The notes under the pieces: generated by a model
Databases searched by the model: none
What the model saw: the letters and a program-made list of their open reading frames with translations, nothing else
What the model was told of the DNA's origin: nothing
In this document: positions 45,480 through 56,896 of the stretch, in pieces
Layout: the number at the start of each line of letters is the position of its first letter
Numbering within the stretch: the stretch's first letter is position 1
Assembly (NCBI GenBank): GCA_033060915.1
Contig: CM065393.1
Span: forward strand, 6,633,501 to 6,697,500
Source: Euryodendron excelsum
Taxonomy: Eukaryota; Streptophyta; Magnoliopsida; Ericales; Pentaphylacaceae
Length of the DNA: 64,000 nucleotides
Direction of reading: 5' to 3'
Position numbers and translations under genes: made by a program

Positions 45480-47315
45480 AAATAGCACGGGTGGCGTGTG
45501 ACGTGTGTGAATAAATAGCACGAGTGACGTGTAGGAACAAATGGCACGGTCGTCGGACTCCTGGTGTGAGTTGTGACATTTTTTCGTTAACTTTTTAGAA
45601 AAAAAAAATCAAGTTTTTAGAGCCGTTTCGGTACTAAAATGCCCAAACGGCCTTGAAAGTCCATCAAACTTGACACGTAGCGAGGTCTAGGCACAAGTGA
45701 CGTGTGAGAATAGACAGCACGATCGGCAGAATCCTGGTGTGAGAGTTGTGACATTTTTTCCTTAACTCTTTGAAAAAAAAAAACTAAGTTTTTCAAGCTG
45801 TTTTGGTACTAAAACCCCCAAATGGCCTTGGAAGTCTGTCAAATTTCACACGTAGCATGGCCTAGGCACGAATGACATGTGGGAACAAATGGCACGACTG
45901 CCGAACTCCCGGTGTGAGAGTTGTGATATTTTTTTTCCTTAACTTTTTAAAAAACAAATCAAGTTTTTTCCGCTATTTTGGTACTAAAATCCCGAAACAG
46001 TCTCGGAAGTCTTTCAAACTTAACACGCAGCATGGTCTAGGCACGAGTGACGTGTGTAAACAAAGGGCACGGTCGCTAGACTCCCGGTGTGAGAGTTGTG
46101 ACATTTTTTCCTTAACTTTTTTTTAAAAATCAAGTTTTCGAGCCGTTTTGGTACTAAAACCCCCAAACGGCCTCAAAAGTCCTTCAAAAGTGACACATAG
46201 CATGGTGTAAGCACGAGTGACATGTGTGAATAAATGGCACGGTCGTTGGACTCCCAGCGTGAGAGTTGTGACATTTTTTTCTTACCTTTTTAGAAAAAAA
46301 TAAAGTTTTTCGCACTGTTCAAGTACTAAAACCCCCCAAACGGCCTTGGAAGTCCTTTAAACTTTACACGTGGCATGGTCTAGGTATGAATGACGTGTGT
46401 GAATAAGCGGTACGGTCACTAGACTCCTGGTGTGAGAGTTGTGATAATATTTTTCTTAACTTTTTAGAAAAAACCAAGTTTTTCATATCATTTCGGTACT
46501 AAAATCCCCAAACGGCCTTGAAAGTCCTTCAAACTTGACATGTAGAATGTTCTAGGCATGGGTGACGTGTAAAAATAAATGGTACGGTCATCGGACTCTC
46601 GGTGTGAGAGTTGTGACATTTTTTCCTTAACTTTTTAGAAAAAACTAAGTTTTTCGAGTCGTTTTGGTACTAAAACCCCCAGATGGCCTTGGGAGTTCGT
46701 CAAACTTGACACGTAGCATGGTCTAGGCATGAGTGACGTGTCAGAACAAACGACACAACCATCAGAATGTCGGTATGAGAGTTGTGACAATTTTTTCCTT
46801 AACTTTTTAGAAAAAAAAAAAAAAACTTAGCTTTCTGAGCCGTTACAGTACTAAAAACCTCGAACAGCCTCGAAAATTTATCAAACTTGACACGTAGCCT
46901 AGTCTAGGCACACAAATGTGTGGGAAAAAATTTGACGGACTCCCGTTGTGAGAGTTGTGACATTTTTTTGTTAACTTTTTAGAAAAAAATAAAATCAAGT
47001 TTTTCGCATTGTTTCGATACTAAAACCCCCCAAATGGCCTCAAAAATCCTTCAAACTTGACACGCAGTATGGTATAGGCACAAGTGACGTGTGTGAACAA
47101 ACGGCACGGTCATCGGAGTCTCGGTGTGATAGTTGTGACACTTCTTCCTTAACTTTTTTGAAAAAACCTAGTTTTTCGAGCCATTTCGGTTTTAAAACCA
47201 GCAAATGGCCTTGGAAGTCCGTCAAACTTGACATATAGTAAAGTCTAGGCACAAGTGATGTGTGAGAATAAACGGTATAGTCATTGGACTCCCGGTGTGA
47301 GAGTTGCAATACTTT
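45480..47315 (+). repeat. ~173-bp tandem array with conserved hairpin
   Basis: The marker GTGTGAGAGTTGTGACA or a variant occurs at 45564, 45737, 45912, 46087, 46257, 46430, 46602, 46773, 46946, 47124 and 47295: spacings of 170-178 bp, about 10.6 units. Each unit has in order the marker, TTTTTCCTTAACTTTTTAGA, an A run, the near-palindrome GCCGTTTTGG...CCCAAACGGC (for example 46142-46171), and GGCACGAGTGACGTGTG. Units differ from each other by roughly 10-20 percent. Open frames across it are chance. Confidence 0.9.
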
Positions 47316-48119
47316 TTGCTTTGTTATTTGTATTTTATATATATATATATATGCTTTTTCATTTCACGTTTTTAATACAATGTACATACTTATTATTGTA
47401 GGAAGGAATAAAGGTTTCTTTTCTTTACTTTGTTTTGGTCTTCCGAAACTGGAATTAGTAGAAAGACTTCTTATATGCACAAACCCATTGACAGAAGTTG
47501 GTGAAGAACCATTTGGTCCAAATTTCTCAAAATTTTTGTTTAAAATGCCCAAAAACCTAACGCTCTCTTAGAAAGAACTCGCCAAGACATTAAAATTGTT
47601 GAAAAATCCATCAGCAGACATGTAGCTTGGTATTCTCGTGATGTAAATTATATTTTTATTTCAATAAGTCTATATATTTGCATACATATGTATTAATTAT
47701 CTTTATTGTGTTCATTATTATATCTAATAATTATATACATATATATATATATATATATTTTCATGTTATTCACAAAGAATAAGTGGATGGTGTTTTTAGA
47801 CGCTGCTTGTTTTGTGATAGACTAAAAACTTTCTTTGGTTGTATGGATTATGGATGTGGGTCGTTATTTTTCCAAGATACTATGTATTTTCTTTTTGTTT
47901 TTGTGTTTATGGATTTGCACAGAAGACAATGTTAAGTATATTAATTTTATGGATTTTGATAGATATTTAAAAGATATTAACTATCTTATGGATTTGGATT
48001 GTAATGATTGGATGAATTTTGTTATTTGGATCATGTTAATTGTACATTTTATCAGGTGAAACAACAAATTACAAAAAATATTTGTAATTTATATGCAAAT
48101 TTAATTTTTTTTAAAAAGG
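47316..48119 (+). other. AT-rich stretch between array and CACTA end
   Basis: A short open frame at 47400-47571 (KGFFSLLCFGLPKLELVERL) could be an exon remnant of a CACTA gene but I do not recognise it. (TA)n tracts lie at about 47337-47352 and 47734-47758. No other feature is seen. Confidence 0.4.
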
Positions 48120-48561
48120 TATTTGCGACGGTCTCTACCATCACAAAAAGTGAGGATTGTTGGTATAAATAACCCATTTTTTATGCGTCGGTTTTTGCGA
48201 TGGAAACCTTGCCATTGCTAAAGGTTTTTGTACGACGATAAAGGCCGTCACTAATACTCATCGCCAATAGTTATTTGCGACTGTGGTCGCTGTCGCAAAT
48301 ACTCTTTAGTGATGGCAAGCAAGCGGTCACAAAAAAAAATATGTCCCTCGACGAACACTATTTACGATGGTCTTTTTGTTGTCTCAAATAGTGTCCTTGC
48401 CATTGTTCAGCTGTTGTAAATACTATTTGCGACACCCGTACACTTGTACTTTCGTCGCCGATAATGCCGTCACCTCTCCCATATTAATACTGATTTGTGA
48501 CAGCATGGGTGCTTTTTGTGATGGTATTGTGTCGTTGCAAATACCCCTGTTTCTTATAATG
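48120..48561 (+). repeat. CACTA subterminal repeats and 3' terminus
   Basis: A short motif, TTTGCGACGG or its reverse complement with variants (TTTGCGACTGTGG, TTGCGATGG, ACTATTTGCGACA), recurs at least ten times in both orientations. Such subterminal repeats are the transposase-binding region of CACTA elements. The end reads CTGTTTCTTATAATG. Confidence 0.72.
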
Positions 48562-49354
48562 ACATGGGTCTGTGAGAAGATAGAGCTTATGATAAATTCA
48601 CGCATGAATATCATCGTCCATATATAGCAACAAATTTGGCCATAGCACTGATACATCTGTCATTGTACATCCTCTGTCAGTGTTTATCACTTAGCAGAGC
48701 TCCCTGGATTGAATCTGACAAAATGGCATTTCTATCCTCAACTATAAAGGTACAAAAACTTGCAAAAGCAACAAATATTTTAATGATATGACAACTCTAG
48801 TAATTGTTCATTACCCAAAATTTCGTTTTCAAACTCTAACAATTTCAAGTTTCTTTTTGAACCACACTTTCCTATACTTCACACCGATGCCATGTCCGCA
48901 AAATGGATATTTACCAAAATAACTCCTTTTCAATATCAAACTTCCATCCATGCATCCTCCGACAATACTTTTCAGAATACTTAATCTCTCTTTCAAAAAT
49001 GGAAAGAGGAACTAATTATAAGGTAAATAGACATGTAATACCTATTATTGGCAATGTAGGGTGCTATACTCACCTGAAACCAAATCCCAAACCTAGAACT
49101 CTGGTTCACTAGACCAACCTGGAGTCATTTTCATAAAATGACTTTCATAAATCAAATTAACTTTCAAAATGAAACTATTTTAAAAAACTAGAGTGTTTTT
49201 CAAACACAATAAAATCTAGGATGACTAACACACCCTTATGAAGGCAACTCCAAATTTTTTTAAAAAAGGCCTTTATCAGAGTTTTCCAAACATCAAAACT
49301 AGTCTTATTTGTTGTTATGTAATAAGATGAAAAGGAAACACCTAGGGTGCTACA
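48562..49354 (+). repeat. Possible Tat-like LTR 3' part
   Basis: This stretch ends GGTGCTACA right before a Tat-type primer site. The start of the LTR cannot be placed. No gene is seen; the short ORFs at 48367-48656 overlap the CACTA repeats. Confidence 0.35.
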
Positions 49355-49357
49355 ACT

Positions 49358-49374
49358 AGTGACTCCACTTGGGA
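49358..49374 (+). other. Tat-type primer-binding site (decayed)
   Basis: AGTGACTCCACTTGGGA resembles TGGCGACTCCACTGGGGA, the primer site of Tat/Ogre elements. No gag follows; the element body seems lost after about 49560. Confidence 0.4.
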
Positions 49375-49559
49375 TCACTATTCTTCAAGCTTTTAAATTA
49401 TTCTCATGTCCCTTCACCTTCTACTCACCTAAAACATCCTGTTCTTATTTCCAATTTCAAGTCTAGATCGATTTTAAAGTCAAATTTTCAACTCAAAGAC
49501 CCCATTACAATCTTCTAAATCAATTTCCCAAACTCGAATCCACAACATTTGAAAATGCT

Positions 49560-50470
49560 ATCATCTGCCTCATAGGGTCGGCTTACCAAGGCCAATAAGG
49601 CGGTCAATAAGGCCTCTAGTTTTTTAGGGCCTCAAAAATTTTAAAACCTAGTGAGGTCATGTATACTTTTTACATTGTTTTAACAAATAAGGACCTAATT
49701 CAAATGAGAAAAATTTGTTTGTTAGAAATTGAAGTCCCAATTTGATTACATTGGTGAACTTCAGAAAAGAAAAGTATTAGTTTAATAAAAATAAACAAAT
49801 TCCACAAATGAAAGAATTTTTGAAGGCCCCATATTTTTAAAACATTACATGCTAAGTCAAACTCTTATATATTTTTTTTACATCTTTTTCTAGTGAATTC
49901 CCTAATCTTGGTTGGAAAAGAAGGCTCGTTAGGTAAAGAAGACTTAATTAACCTAAAAAAAAAAAATAATATTGGCTTAAGAAAAAATTATACAAATATA
50001 AAAACTTGAAGGCCCACAAAATTTTCATACCTTTTACATGTTTAAAGGCCCTATAAGTTTCTACACTTTCTTTAAAAGAAAAAAAAAAGGCCTTGGTCCG
50101 AATGAGAAAATGGCTGTTAGAAAAAGAAGGCCAAAACCAGCCTAATAATTAACTTCAGAAGAAAAAGCACACTACAACAATTTTAGATAAAAATTAATAA
50201 TAATATTAAAAAATATAAAGAGTCTCATTACAATTGTTGCCTCAGGCCTTAACTTGTCTCAAGCTAGCTCTGTTGCATCCAGCGTGCATATTTATGATGA
50301 AAAAATCCATTCAGAAAAAAAAAGGTCAACACACTAGTTGACTTTAGAAGAAAAAAGGAATATAATAAGTTTAGATGAAAATTTTATAATAGTATTAAAA
50401 AAATACAATGAGTCTCATTACATATATCACCTTAAGCCTCAACTTATATCGAGCCAGTCATAGCATACAA
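49560..50470 (-). repeat. R1 repeat, several units in reverse orientation
   Basis: About four imperfect units with core (minus strand) like GTTTTAAAATTTTTGAGG and a later TTTTCTTCTGAAGTT. It is the reverse counterpart of 3560-4144. Units near 50160-50240 and 50345-50430 share 'GAGTCTCATTAC'. No ORF. Confidence 0.55.
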
Positions 50471-51002
50471 TAATTGTGCCTCTTGCATGCATATCTATGA
50501 TCATTCCATTTCTATGTTTGTCTATATGCTTTGCAAAAACGTGCTAACTCTTTGTTTTTTTTTTTTTTGGTAGGTGGACATCTTGTTCACCCTTACTTTT
50601 ATACCACGTGTTCTTTGTTTTCAAATACTATGGATGAATGAATTCCATTTTTTCCCTTCTAGCACTCGTCGAGTGTAAAATGACCAATTGATCTTTCGAA
50701 GTGAATGGACCACCTAGGCTGACTATTATACAGTCAATATCTTTCGGGATACTCAAAAGTAAGTCATGGGGTCTTGCAATGTGGTTCTCACCTCCAAAGT
50801 TATAAAAATGGAAAACTCTTACCCTGGATGCACAAGATCATACGTTTTAACACCAGGGTAGTTGCACAGCCACAGAGACGAGATATTTGACATGCTACAA
50901 TAATAGCAGGTCAGCTGATAGTTATGCGTTGTAATCCAACATTGCCCAAGGAATGTGACGAGGAGTGCTATATATATTTACTTGAGTATCTACTTGGTAC
51001 AA
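50471..51002. other. No recognisable feature
   Basis: AT-rich stretch with a T run near 50554-50567 and no ORF, terminal repeat or motif I recognise. Confidence 0.5.
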
Positions 51003-52096
51003 TAATCGTTCCAAAGATGTGCAATATACTTTCGCAAGAGGATGGGGGTGATGGAGTTTAAATTTGGTAAGTCAGAGTTGAATTCCACAAGGATCAAACA
51101 CCTTATTGCCCTAGTATTGAATTACAATCACCAAAATGCATCTAAACAAAGTAAAACAAAAAATAGGAATAATGTTGAGAGTTGGTTTATCTAACTAATT
51201 CAAAGCAATTAAAGCTAAATGTAAATGAATTAAGAAAGATCTTGGATCTAATTGGTCCAATCATCCAAGTTCTTCAAGTGAAAGGTTTCAGCATGGATTT
51301 TTGATTCAGAAGATTTTGACTGTTAAAATAAAAATTCATTAACAACTGATCTTAGAGTTGGATTTCTAATGAAGATTCATAGGTTCATATCATAGATTTG
51401 TACAAACCAAATACCAATTCAAGGATTGTGCATTGCAATTATCAAAATTATTCTGGATGAATTAGAAGATATAACATTGAAAACTAATTTACCTCCATTA
51501 AAAACTTGAAGACCTTGAGTGATCTTTTCAATTGAATCCGAGAGAGAGTTTAGCTAATCATCACAATTGCAAAATAGTTGAAGAATTGAAGAGACAGTTG
51601 CAAATTATATTGAATATAGCTATTATAATGGAAGTTTTAAAAAAGTGTCTCTCTAAAGGTATATAAACTTGTTGAAAATCTAAGTACAATTCTTATTCTA
51701 AAAAGCTTAGATCCCTAATTAGGTAAAGATTGCCTTTTATAGCAAAAAATAAAGTAGAAACTGCAGATTCGAAAGGAAAGCTGACGCCAAAATAACCTCT
51801 CTAAATCTCCATTTCGCTTGCTAACCTGATTTGAACCTGATTTGAAGAAGAAGATGAGCTCTTTGAATCTCCACGGCCATTCTACTGCTTGAAGGCCCAT
51901 TTGAATGGTTGAGTCCCGCGTTCGAATGGCCACTTTGGAATTTTGGCTGCTTTACTTCTTTTAAGCTCTTTTCTCTGTATAATGCACATTAAAACATCTT
52001 AGAGTCAAAATATAGTTAATAAAGCATAAATAAAACTATACTAAGGCTATCAATCCATTAGTTAAGGTATTGCGATTGTACTTTGGAGTATAATCA
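51003..52096 (-). mobile_element. Athila-like LTR (minus orientation)
   Basis: On the minus strand it starts TGATTATACTCCAAAG and its PPT lead-in (ACTAGCAAAAAGCTAGTTG) is the same as in the element at 19884-43896. It includes GGCCATTCGAACGCGGG near 51915, a variant of the TTCGAA motif of that LTR. The far end is placed at ATCTTTGGAACGATTA (51003) by comparison with TACTTTGGAGTGATTA of the other LTR; that border is approximate. Being next to a PPT it is a 3' LTR. Confidence 0.65.
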
Positions 52097-53500
52097 CTCT
52101 CCACAACTAGCTTTTTGCTAGTCCCTAGTAAAATCTACAAACTAAAGACAAAAGGATAATCTCCAACTTCATAGGAGTCACGGATGCATTTAGCCTATGC
52201 ATCAAGCCTCAAATCCTTAGATTACCCCAAGTGGACGAGTGGTGTCTTATAAGGGTTTCCAGTAAGGACACCCATAAACATCCTTTTGTGACTTGCAATT
52301 AAGGATATGAGAATAAAGAGAACATGCATAATCTAACTTAAGGTAACATTTGACACTAATCCTATCTCCTAATACATGCAAGAGTAAACATCAATACATA
52401 CAAAAGAGATATTCAAGTGAGTGGGTGATAAAGTCATGCTATATAACGCAAATGAAACACACCTACACTTCCCCAACCTTTAACCCTCGATTCAAAACCT
52501 TACCGGTTGTACACTCACAAGTAAGAACCCACATGGTTCTCGCTATGGAATACTCATCATAAGAGTAAATGCATAAAAAAGCAAAAAAGCAAACCAATTA
52601 CAAAAATTAAAAGAATTTAAGTGTATCAACCTAATATAGCTTCATGAAAGATATTTCCTTGTTGAGCATTGGATTGTAAAAGTTGACAAATGATGACTTA
52701 TACTCCATTAAAATCTCATATCAAGCACACTTCGGATCAATTAGGACTTTCTAAGGTAGAAATGTGGCTAAGTGGTATAAAAGGCAATGAAGAAGAAAGA
52801 TAGAAATAAGTCAAATCTTGTGTGATCAAGGCATGAAGCCAAATGGTTAAATGTATCCAATTTTCCCTTTTTGATTCCATGATACTTTTCTCTACTTTTT
52901 GCTTCTTTTTTCACATTTTTTTTCTACTTTGCAGCACTTCTTTTCTTGTTTTCATCTTTTGGTTACCCCTTTCATTCAACCTTTTCATGTTTCTCTAATG
53001 GCTCTCTTTCTTGAACTTCCCATCAACCTCTTTCATTGCTTTTATTTCCTTTTATATTGCCTCACAATCCTCTTTTTCGCCTTTAATTCACATAGGCATT
53101 GCTTGCAAAAGGTAAACAGTAGTATCTCTCAATGAAGAGAGAATTTTAACACATTCCACATTTCACAAAGGTCAATAGAAAGAATCGTAACAATGGGGTT
53201 CAAAAGAAACAATAATTTTTCAAGAAGGATTCATGGTTTGCAAGAAGAACAAGGGCCACACCGGTCACCAAACTCCAAGTTAAGATTTCGAAGGTTTTCA
53301 ACCTCTGTACTAGATTATCAGAATGCGACCTTAGTATTCAGGTTAGGGTTTTGGAAATTCATGACCTCCGGACTAGTATTTTCACTGTGGACTTGGGGTT
53401 CAAAATGGGAGGTCAGCAACTTCCAAAGTGTTAAGTGGATTAAACTTGAAGACTCAAAACCTTGTATAAATTCTTTCTTTTTCCTTAGGGAATGACTTAA
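52097..53500 (-). mobile_element. 3' internal remnant of the minus-strand Athila-like element
   Basis: 52105-52220 matches the conserved region before the 3' LTR of the outer element. The rest is AT-rich with T-rich runs (A-rich on the element strand) near 52860-53080, as in other Athila 3' regions. No pol or ORF is left; the border near 53500 is a guess. Confidence 0.5.
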
Positions 53501-53811
53501 AAATATTTATAAATGGAAGACAAAAAATGAGAAACATTACATGTCATGGGCTCTGTAATTTAATTTGCTGTATTCCGTGTTAAGCATAGTGGTGTTTTCA
53601 CATCTTGCAAATCATAGCTTAAATTAGAGATCAATTCTGATACTTAAACAAATGTACATATTTTTCAGTTTGCATATTTTTCCTTTTAGGATAACTTGAC
53701 TCTAACGAAAATCAAGTCTAGAAATCTTGTGAGTCACAAAAACTCGAATATACTGAATTTCTTACGGTGTTATTCGTATTTTAATTAAGTGAGTCGGGAA
53801 CTACTCAAATT
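53501..53811. other. No recognisable feature
   Basis: Short AT-rich intergenic stretch with no ORF or repeat seen. Confidence 0.5.
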
Positions 53812-53824
53812 GAGTTTTTGAACA

Positions 53825-54069
53825 AGTGATGGGAGTATCACTCGTCACAGCTTCTTTCACCCAATTGAAGGAGTTAAATCTCTTGATTCCTCTTACTTGT
53901 AAAAGGTTGCTTTTGGTTGGTTGAATTCTTCTCAACCACATAGAAGGGTCATTGTGGTATTGAAGGTTTTCTGTAAAACCTTCATAGCTTGTAGTGTCCT
54001 TCATTGTATGATCTTTGCTATAGTTTAATAAATTTCTCTTTTGATGTTCAAAAAAAAAAAAAAAAAAAA
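53825..54069 (+). pseudogene. Polyadenylated retrocopy of an unknown transcript, 13-bp TSD
   Basis: A 245-bp insert ends in about 20 A residues (54050-54069). GAGTTTTTGAACA is duplicated exactly at 53812-53824 and 54070-54082. AATAAA lies about 20 bp before the A tail, as a normal polyadenylation signal. The first 25 codons are open (SDGSITRHSFFHPIEG...) and end in TAA, followed by about 145 bp of UTR-like text. This looks like the 5'-truncated end of a messenger RNA copied by LINE machinery. I cannot name the source gene. A SINE is less likely because no RNA polymerase III A and B boxes are visible. Confidence 0.75.
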
Positions 54070-54082
54070 GAGTTTTTGAACA

Positions 54083-54689
54083 TTGCATCAACTATCAAAA
54101 TTTCAGATGACCACACATCCTAGAAGCTCAGTGACATTGAGTTTGGTCCTTCAATCTTTAAGTAATTGCTCAAATAAGAGAACAAAAAGACTAATTCAGG
54201 ATAGGAAAATGTTATTCTTACAAAAGAATCATATAAAATTTGCATACAAAGTGATATGGTAGTGGTAGGTTCAGGATAGTAGCTAAGAGGAGTTGAAATC
54301 CCCTTCTCGTCTTGTTAGCTAAAAGTATTAAGCAAAATTTCGATAATGCTTTTTAACTACTTGCCACCAATTGTTTGATGGTCAACTAATATCAATAGAG
54401 GTAGAGAGTTCTAAACATGAGAATGAGATTGAAGGTGAATTTTTCTCTTTTTTGTTTGGTTAAATGCCTCCATTTGGTCCCTACACAAACAGGCCGAGCA
54501 AAACGCAAAAGGAACCTATTGATGCCGTGTTTATAACACTAAATGTGTTAATAAAGAACAGGATATATATGACTTACCAAACCAAGAACTGCAAAGCCTC
54601 TTCCACGAAACAAATCATAGATGCAAACTCTTATGTCCTAAAATACAATATTAACTAAGATAAAATGACAAGAAAGGGGGGAGTCGTAA
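54083..54689. other. Intergenic, downstream of the peptidase gene
   Basis: No ORF or repeat recognised. It would contain the 3' UTR and polyadenylation site of the minus-strand gene, but no clear AATAAA was picked out. Confidence 0.5.
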
Positions 54690-56063
54690 TTAGTCCTCCA
54701 GAAGTTCACAGTCTATCCTCTGAAAATAGAGCTTCATTGCCTCTATATCATAGGCAACATTATAATACTGTTGAGCCATAATACCAATAATAGTCAGTCT
54801 CTGATAATTAGCTGGCCACACAGCCATGCAAAACACACTCCTTTCACGGGGATAAAACATGGCGTCCACCTCTAACACCAAATCAGCCCCTCCAGCAAAG
54901 TGGAATGTCACCACCGGAAACCCTTTAAGGTCTTGGCTCAACATTCCCTCGTAGCACAGCCAATCCGGCTGATTTAAGTAAGTCACCTTCCGCAACTGTC
55001 CACCTATCACGCTTTCCACTTCTTCCCTAAGTGGGCGGAACCCGCCTCTGTCAAGGTAGATAAATGTTGTTCCAGAATCAATGAGCACTCCGCCATCACC
55101 TGATGGAGCTCTTCTGAATGTCTCCGGGTAAATATCAAGTTGTTTCTCTCCTACGCTTATGCCTTCCAAGGTTAGATAGTATTTATTGTTAAACACTTCT
55201 ATTGGTGTTGAATAGCCTTCAAGTTTTGCACCATCCCCTATGATCAGCTGGTTATACTCATAATGAGGGTCATGTACATTACCAATGCAGTATGAGAACT
55301 TGTGACCCATCTGTGAAACCAAAGATAATTCATGTGCACCAAGTCCAAGGATCCCACTTTCTTGGCCTTTTAAACCAAAATTTTCATGGCCACAGCCAAA
55401 CACCATATAAGGAACAGTTGTTATTCCTTCATCGGAAGTCAAGAACATGAGATCCTCCATGGCAAGGGTTCCACTCGTGGTAGTGTTACCAACATATTGA
55501 CGAGAGTATGGGCAAAAGAATTCAGAATCACAACCAAAAACACAATATTGAGAATTGCATGTTAGGTTATGATACGTAGATGACTTAGAAGGATCAAATA
55601 TGGGGCTAAATTGCTTGAGACATTTGATGCAAGGTGCGCACTGCACCCATAGTAGGCTGCTTCCTGTGTCCATTTCCACGAGTTGTGGAACAGGCGGCTG
55701 ACCAATTGACAAATTCACAAGAAAGGAAGAGCTATAATAGTCGGGTCTGACATTGCCACGGACATCATCAGCGGTGGCATAACTATTAGTCCCTGCTTTC
55801 AGATAGGAAAAGTGAGGTATTGAGCTTTTTTTATCGCTTCTAACACGTTATGAGGTGGTGGCGTCAGGGTTGTAATATGGAGAGAAAACTGAATGACGCC
55901 GGATAAGTTTCATGACCAGGCGAGGAGGTTTGGTGGGGGCAGTGACGATGGTGGTGCTGCTTCCTATATTGGATGACGAGACAAGAATTGGAATAAACAA
56001 GAGAAGAAAGAGTTTATGATGAATTAATGTGGAATCATTTTCTGTGGAGACGAATTTATTCAT
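54690..56063 (-). pseudogene. Pepsin-type (A1, nepenthesin-like) aspartic peptidase with one premature stop
   Basis: A single frame of 458 codons (usual length of intronless plant members) from the ATG at 56063 to the stop at 54690, interrupted only by TAA at 55850-55848 (codon 72). The head has a signal-peptide-like hydrophobic stretch (KLFLLLFIPILV, residues 17-28) and a propeptide. The catalytic sites are intact: MDTGSS (Asp132) and LIDSGTTF (Asp329). A flap Tyr lies in SRQYVGN (about 190), and the clustered Cys of the nepenthesin-type insertion are present (CAPCIKC). SFLVNLSIGQPPVPQLVEMD and CFAVWP-like C-terminal blocks (VFCMAVWP) match the CDR1/At2g35615-like group, secreted endopeptidases some of which act in defence. 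The apparent shorter start at 55718 is GTG and lies inside the domain, so it is not the true start. The one stop suggests a recent pseudogene, or a polymorphism or sequencing error. Confidence 0.88.
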
Positions 56064-56130
56064 AGCACTGATTTATATTATAGCTTGGAACGTATGTTAT
56101 ACATGTTCTCTCTTTCATGTTCTGGAGATC

Positions 56131-56140
56131 ATATTTATAG
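56131..56140 (-). promoter_or_regulatory. TATA box of the peptidase gene
   Basis: On the minus strand CTATAAATAT lies about 70 bp before the ATG at 56063, giving a likely 5' UTR of about 40 bases. Confidence 0.6.
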
Positions 56141-56424
56141 TATCATATCTAATGGCATTAAGTAAAGAATTGCAAAATAATACTACATTTGCTACGATGA
56201 TAGTCCCACTAATCAGCAAGGGCATTTTGTAATAAGCCAAACATTTCGACCTATTTATTCATTCTGAGATTTTGAGGACTGAATCTACTCATCCTCGTAT
56301 GAGTTCATCTATTTATTTTTCATTTTTTAAGTTTCTTAAATACATGGCAACAAGATTGTGGCCTAACCATCACTCTTTTACCTGTTGGAGGGCATATCAT
56401 TGTTGTAGCACGTGAGGCATTTCC
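56141..56424. other. Upstream region of the peptidase gene
   Basis: No ORF or repeat recognised. It would carry the promoter of the minus-strand gene. Confidence 0.5.
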
Positions 56425-56572
56425 TTTTTGTTGTTTTTTTTTTCTTCTTGGTTTCATAAGCAATGAGCAATGGAACAAGATAGCGCTCCCCTAACAATAA
56501 TCAACCAACCTAAATAATGGTAGGACTCGATCCTAAATCTCTGGCACCACACAAAGAAACTTTACCAACTAA
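56425..56572 (-). mobile_element. Probable tRNA-derived SINE, head interrupted by CACTA element
   Basis: On the minus strand TTAGTTGGTAAAGTTTC (A-box region, decayed) is followed 26 bp on by GGATCGAGTCC at 56533-56523, a good B box, the internal promoter of RNA polymerase III. The body ends in an A-rich tail (AAGAAAAAAAAAACAACAAAAAGG on the element strand, 56450-56427). The CACTA insertion at 56573 lies at the A box, so the first bases are now beyond 60369. No TSD was found. Confidence 0.45.
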
Positions 56573-56858
56573 CACTACTACAAATTTAGGTTATAGCGGC
56601 ACCCTTTTTTCGGCGTTTTGTAAAAATGTTACAGTATGTTATACAACACTGGCTCCTTTTTTTTAAACCGTCGTCGTTTGTATCTCCGTTCAGAAGAACG
56701 CAAGTGCAACGACACCGTTTTTGGGGTTAAGTTGCCGGCGCTTAATAATAGCCGGAACAAAAATAAACTTCACCTAAACGACGTAGTTTTGATTTGTTGG
56801 GTGGGAATATTTTGGCCAAAACCCTATGCGTCTCTTTTCGATCTTTATAGTGAATCCT

Positions 56859-56896
<38 letters not shown>

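Larger units (their letters stand above)
43902..48561 (+). mobile_element. CACTA (En/Spm) transposon, deletion derivative
   Basis: Contains a TNP2-type transposase remnant, the end of a second CACTA gene, a roughly 173-bp tandem array and subterminal repeats. It ends TTCTTATAATG at 48561, a decayed form of the CACTA terminus (TTCTTGTAGTG). The 5' terminus (CACTAC...) was not found: it may have been lost, or lie left of the Athila-like element. Start given is the base after that element's TSD and is not a true border. Confidence 0.7.

Noticed and set aside
50164..50180. CACACTACAACAA as the missing left end of the CACTA element
   Set aside because: It lies right of the element end, inside an R1 unit that recurs without it.
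52899..53135. 78-residue open frame rich in Phe and Leu
   Set aside because: T-rich 3' region of a minus-strand Athila-like element.
55718..55720. GTG at 55718 as start of a 342-residue peptidase
   Set aside because: Frame is open upstream to 55847 with conserved family sequence, and the true signal peptide and ATG are at 56063.
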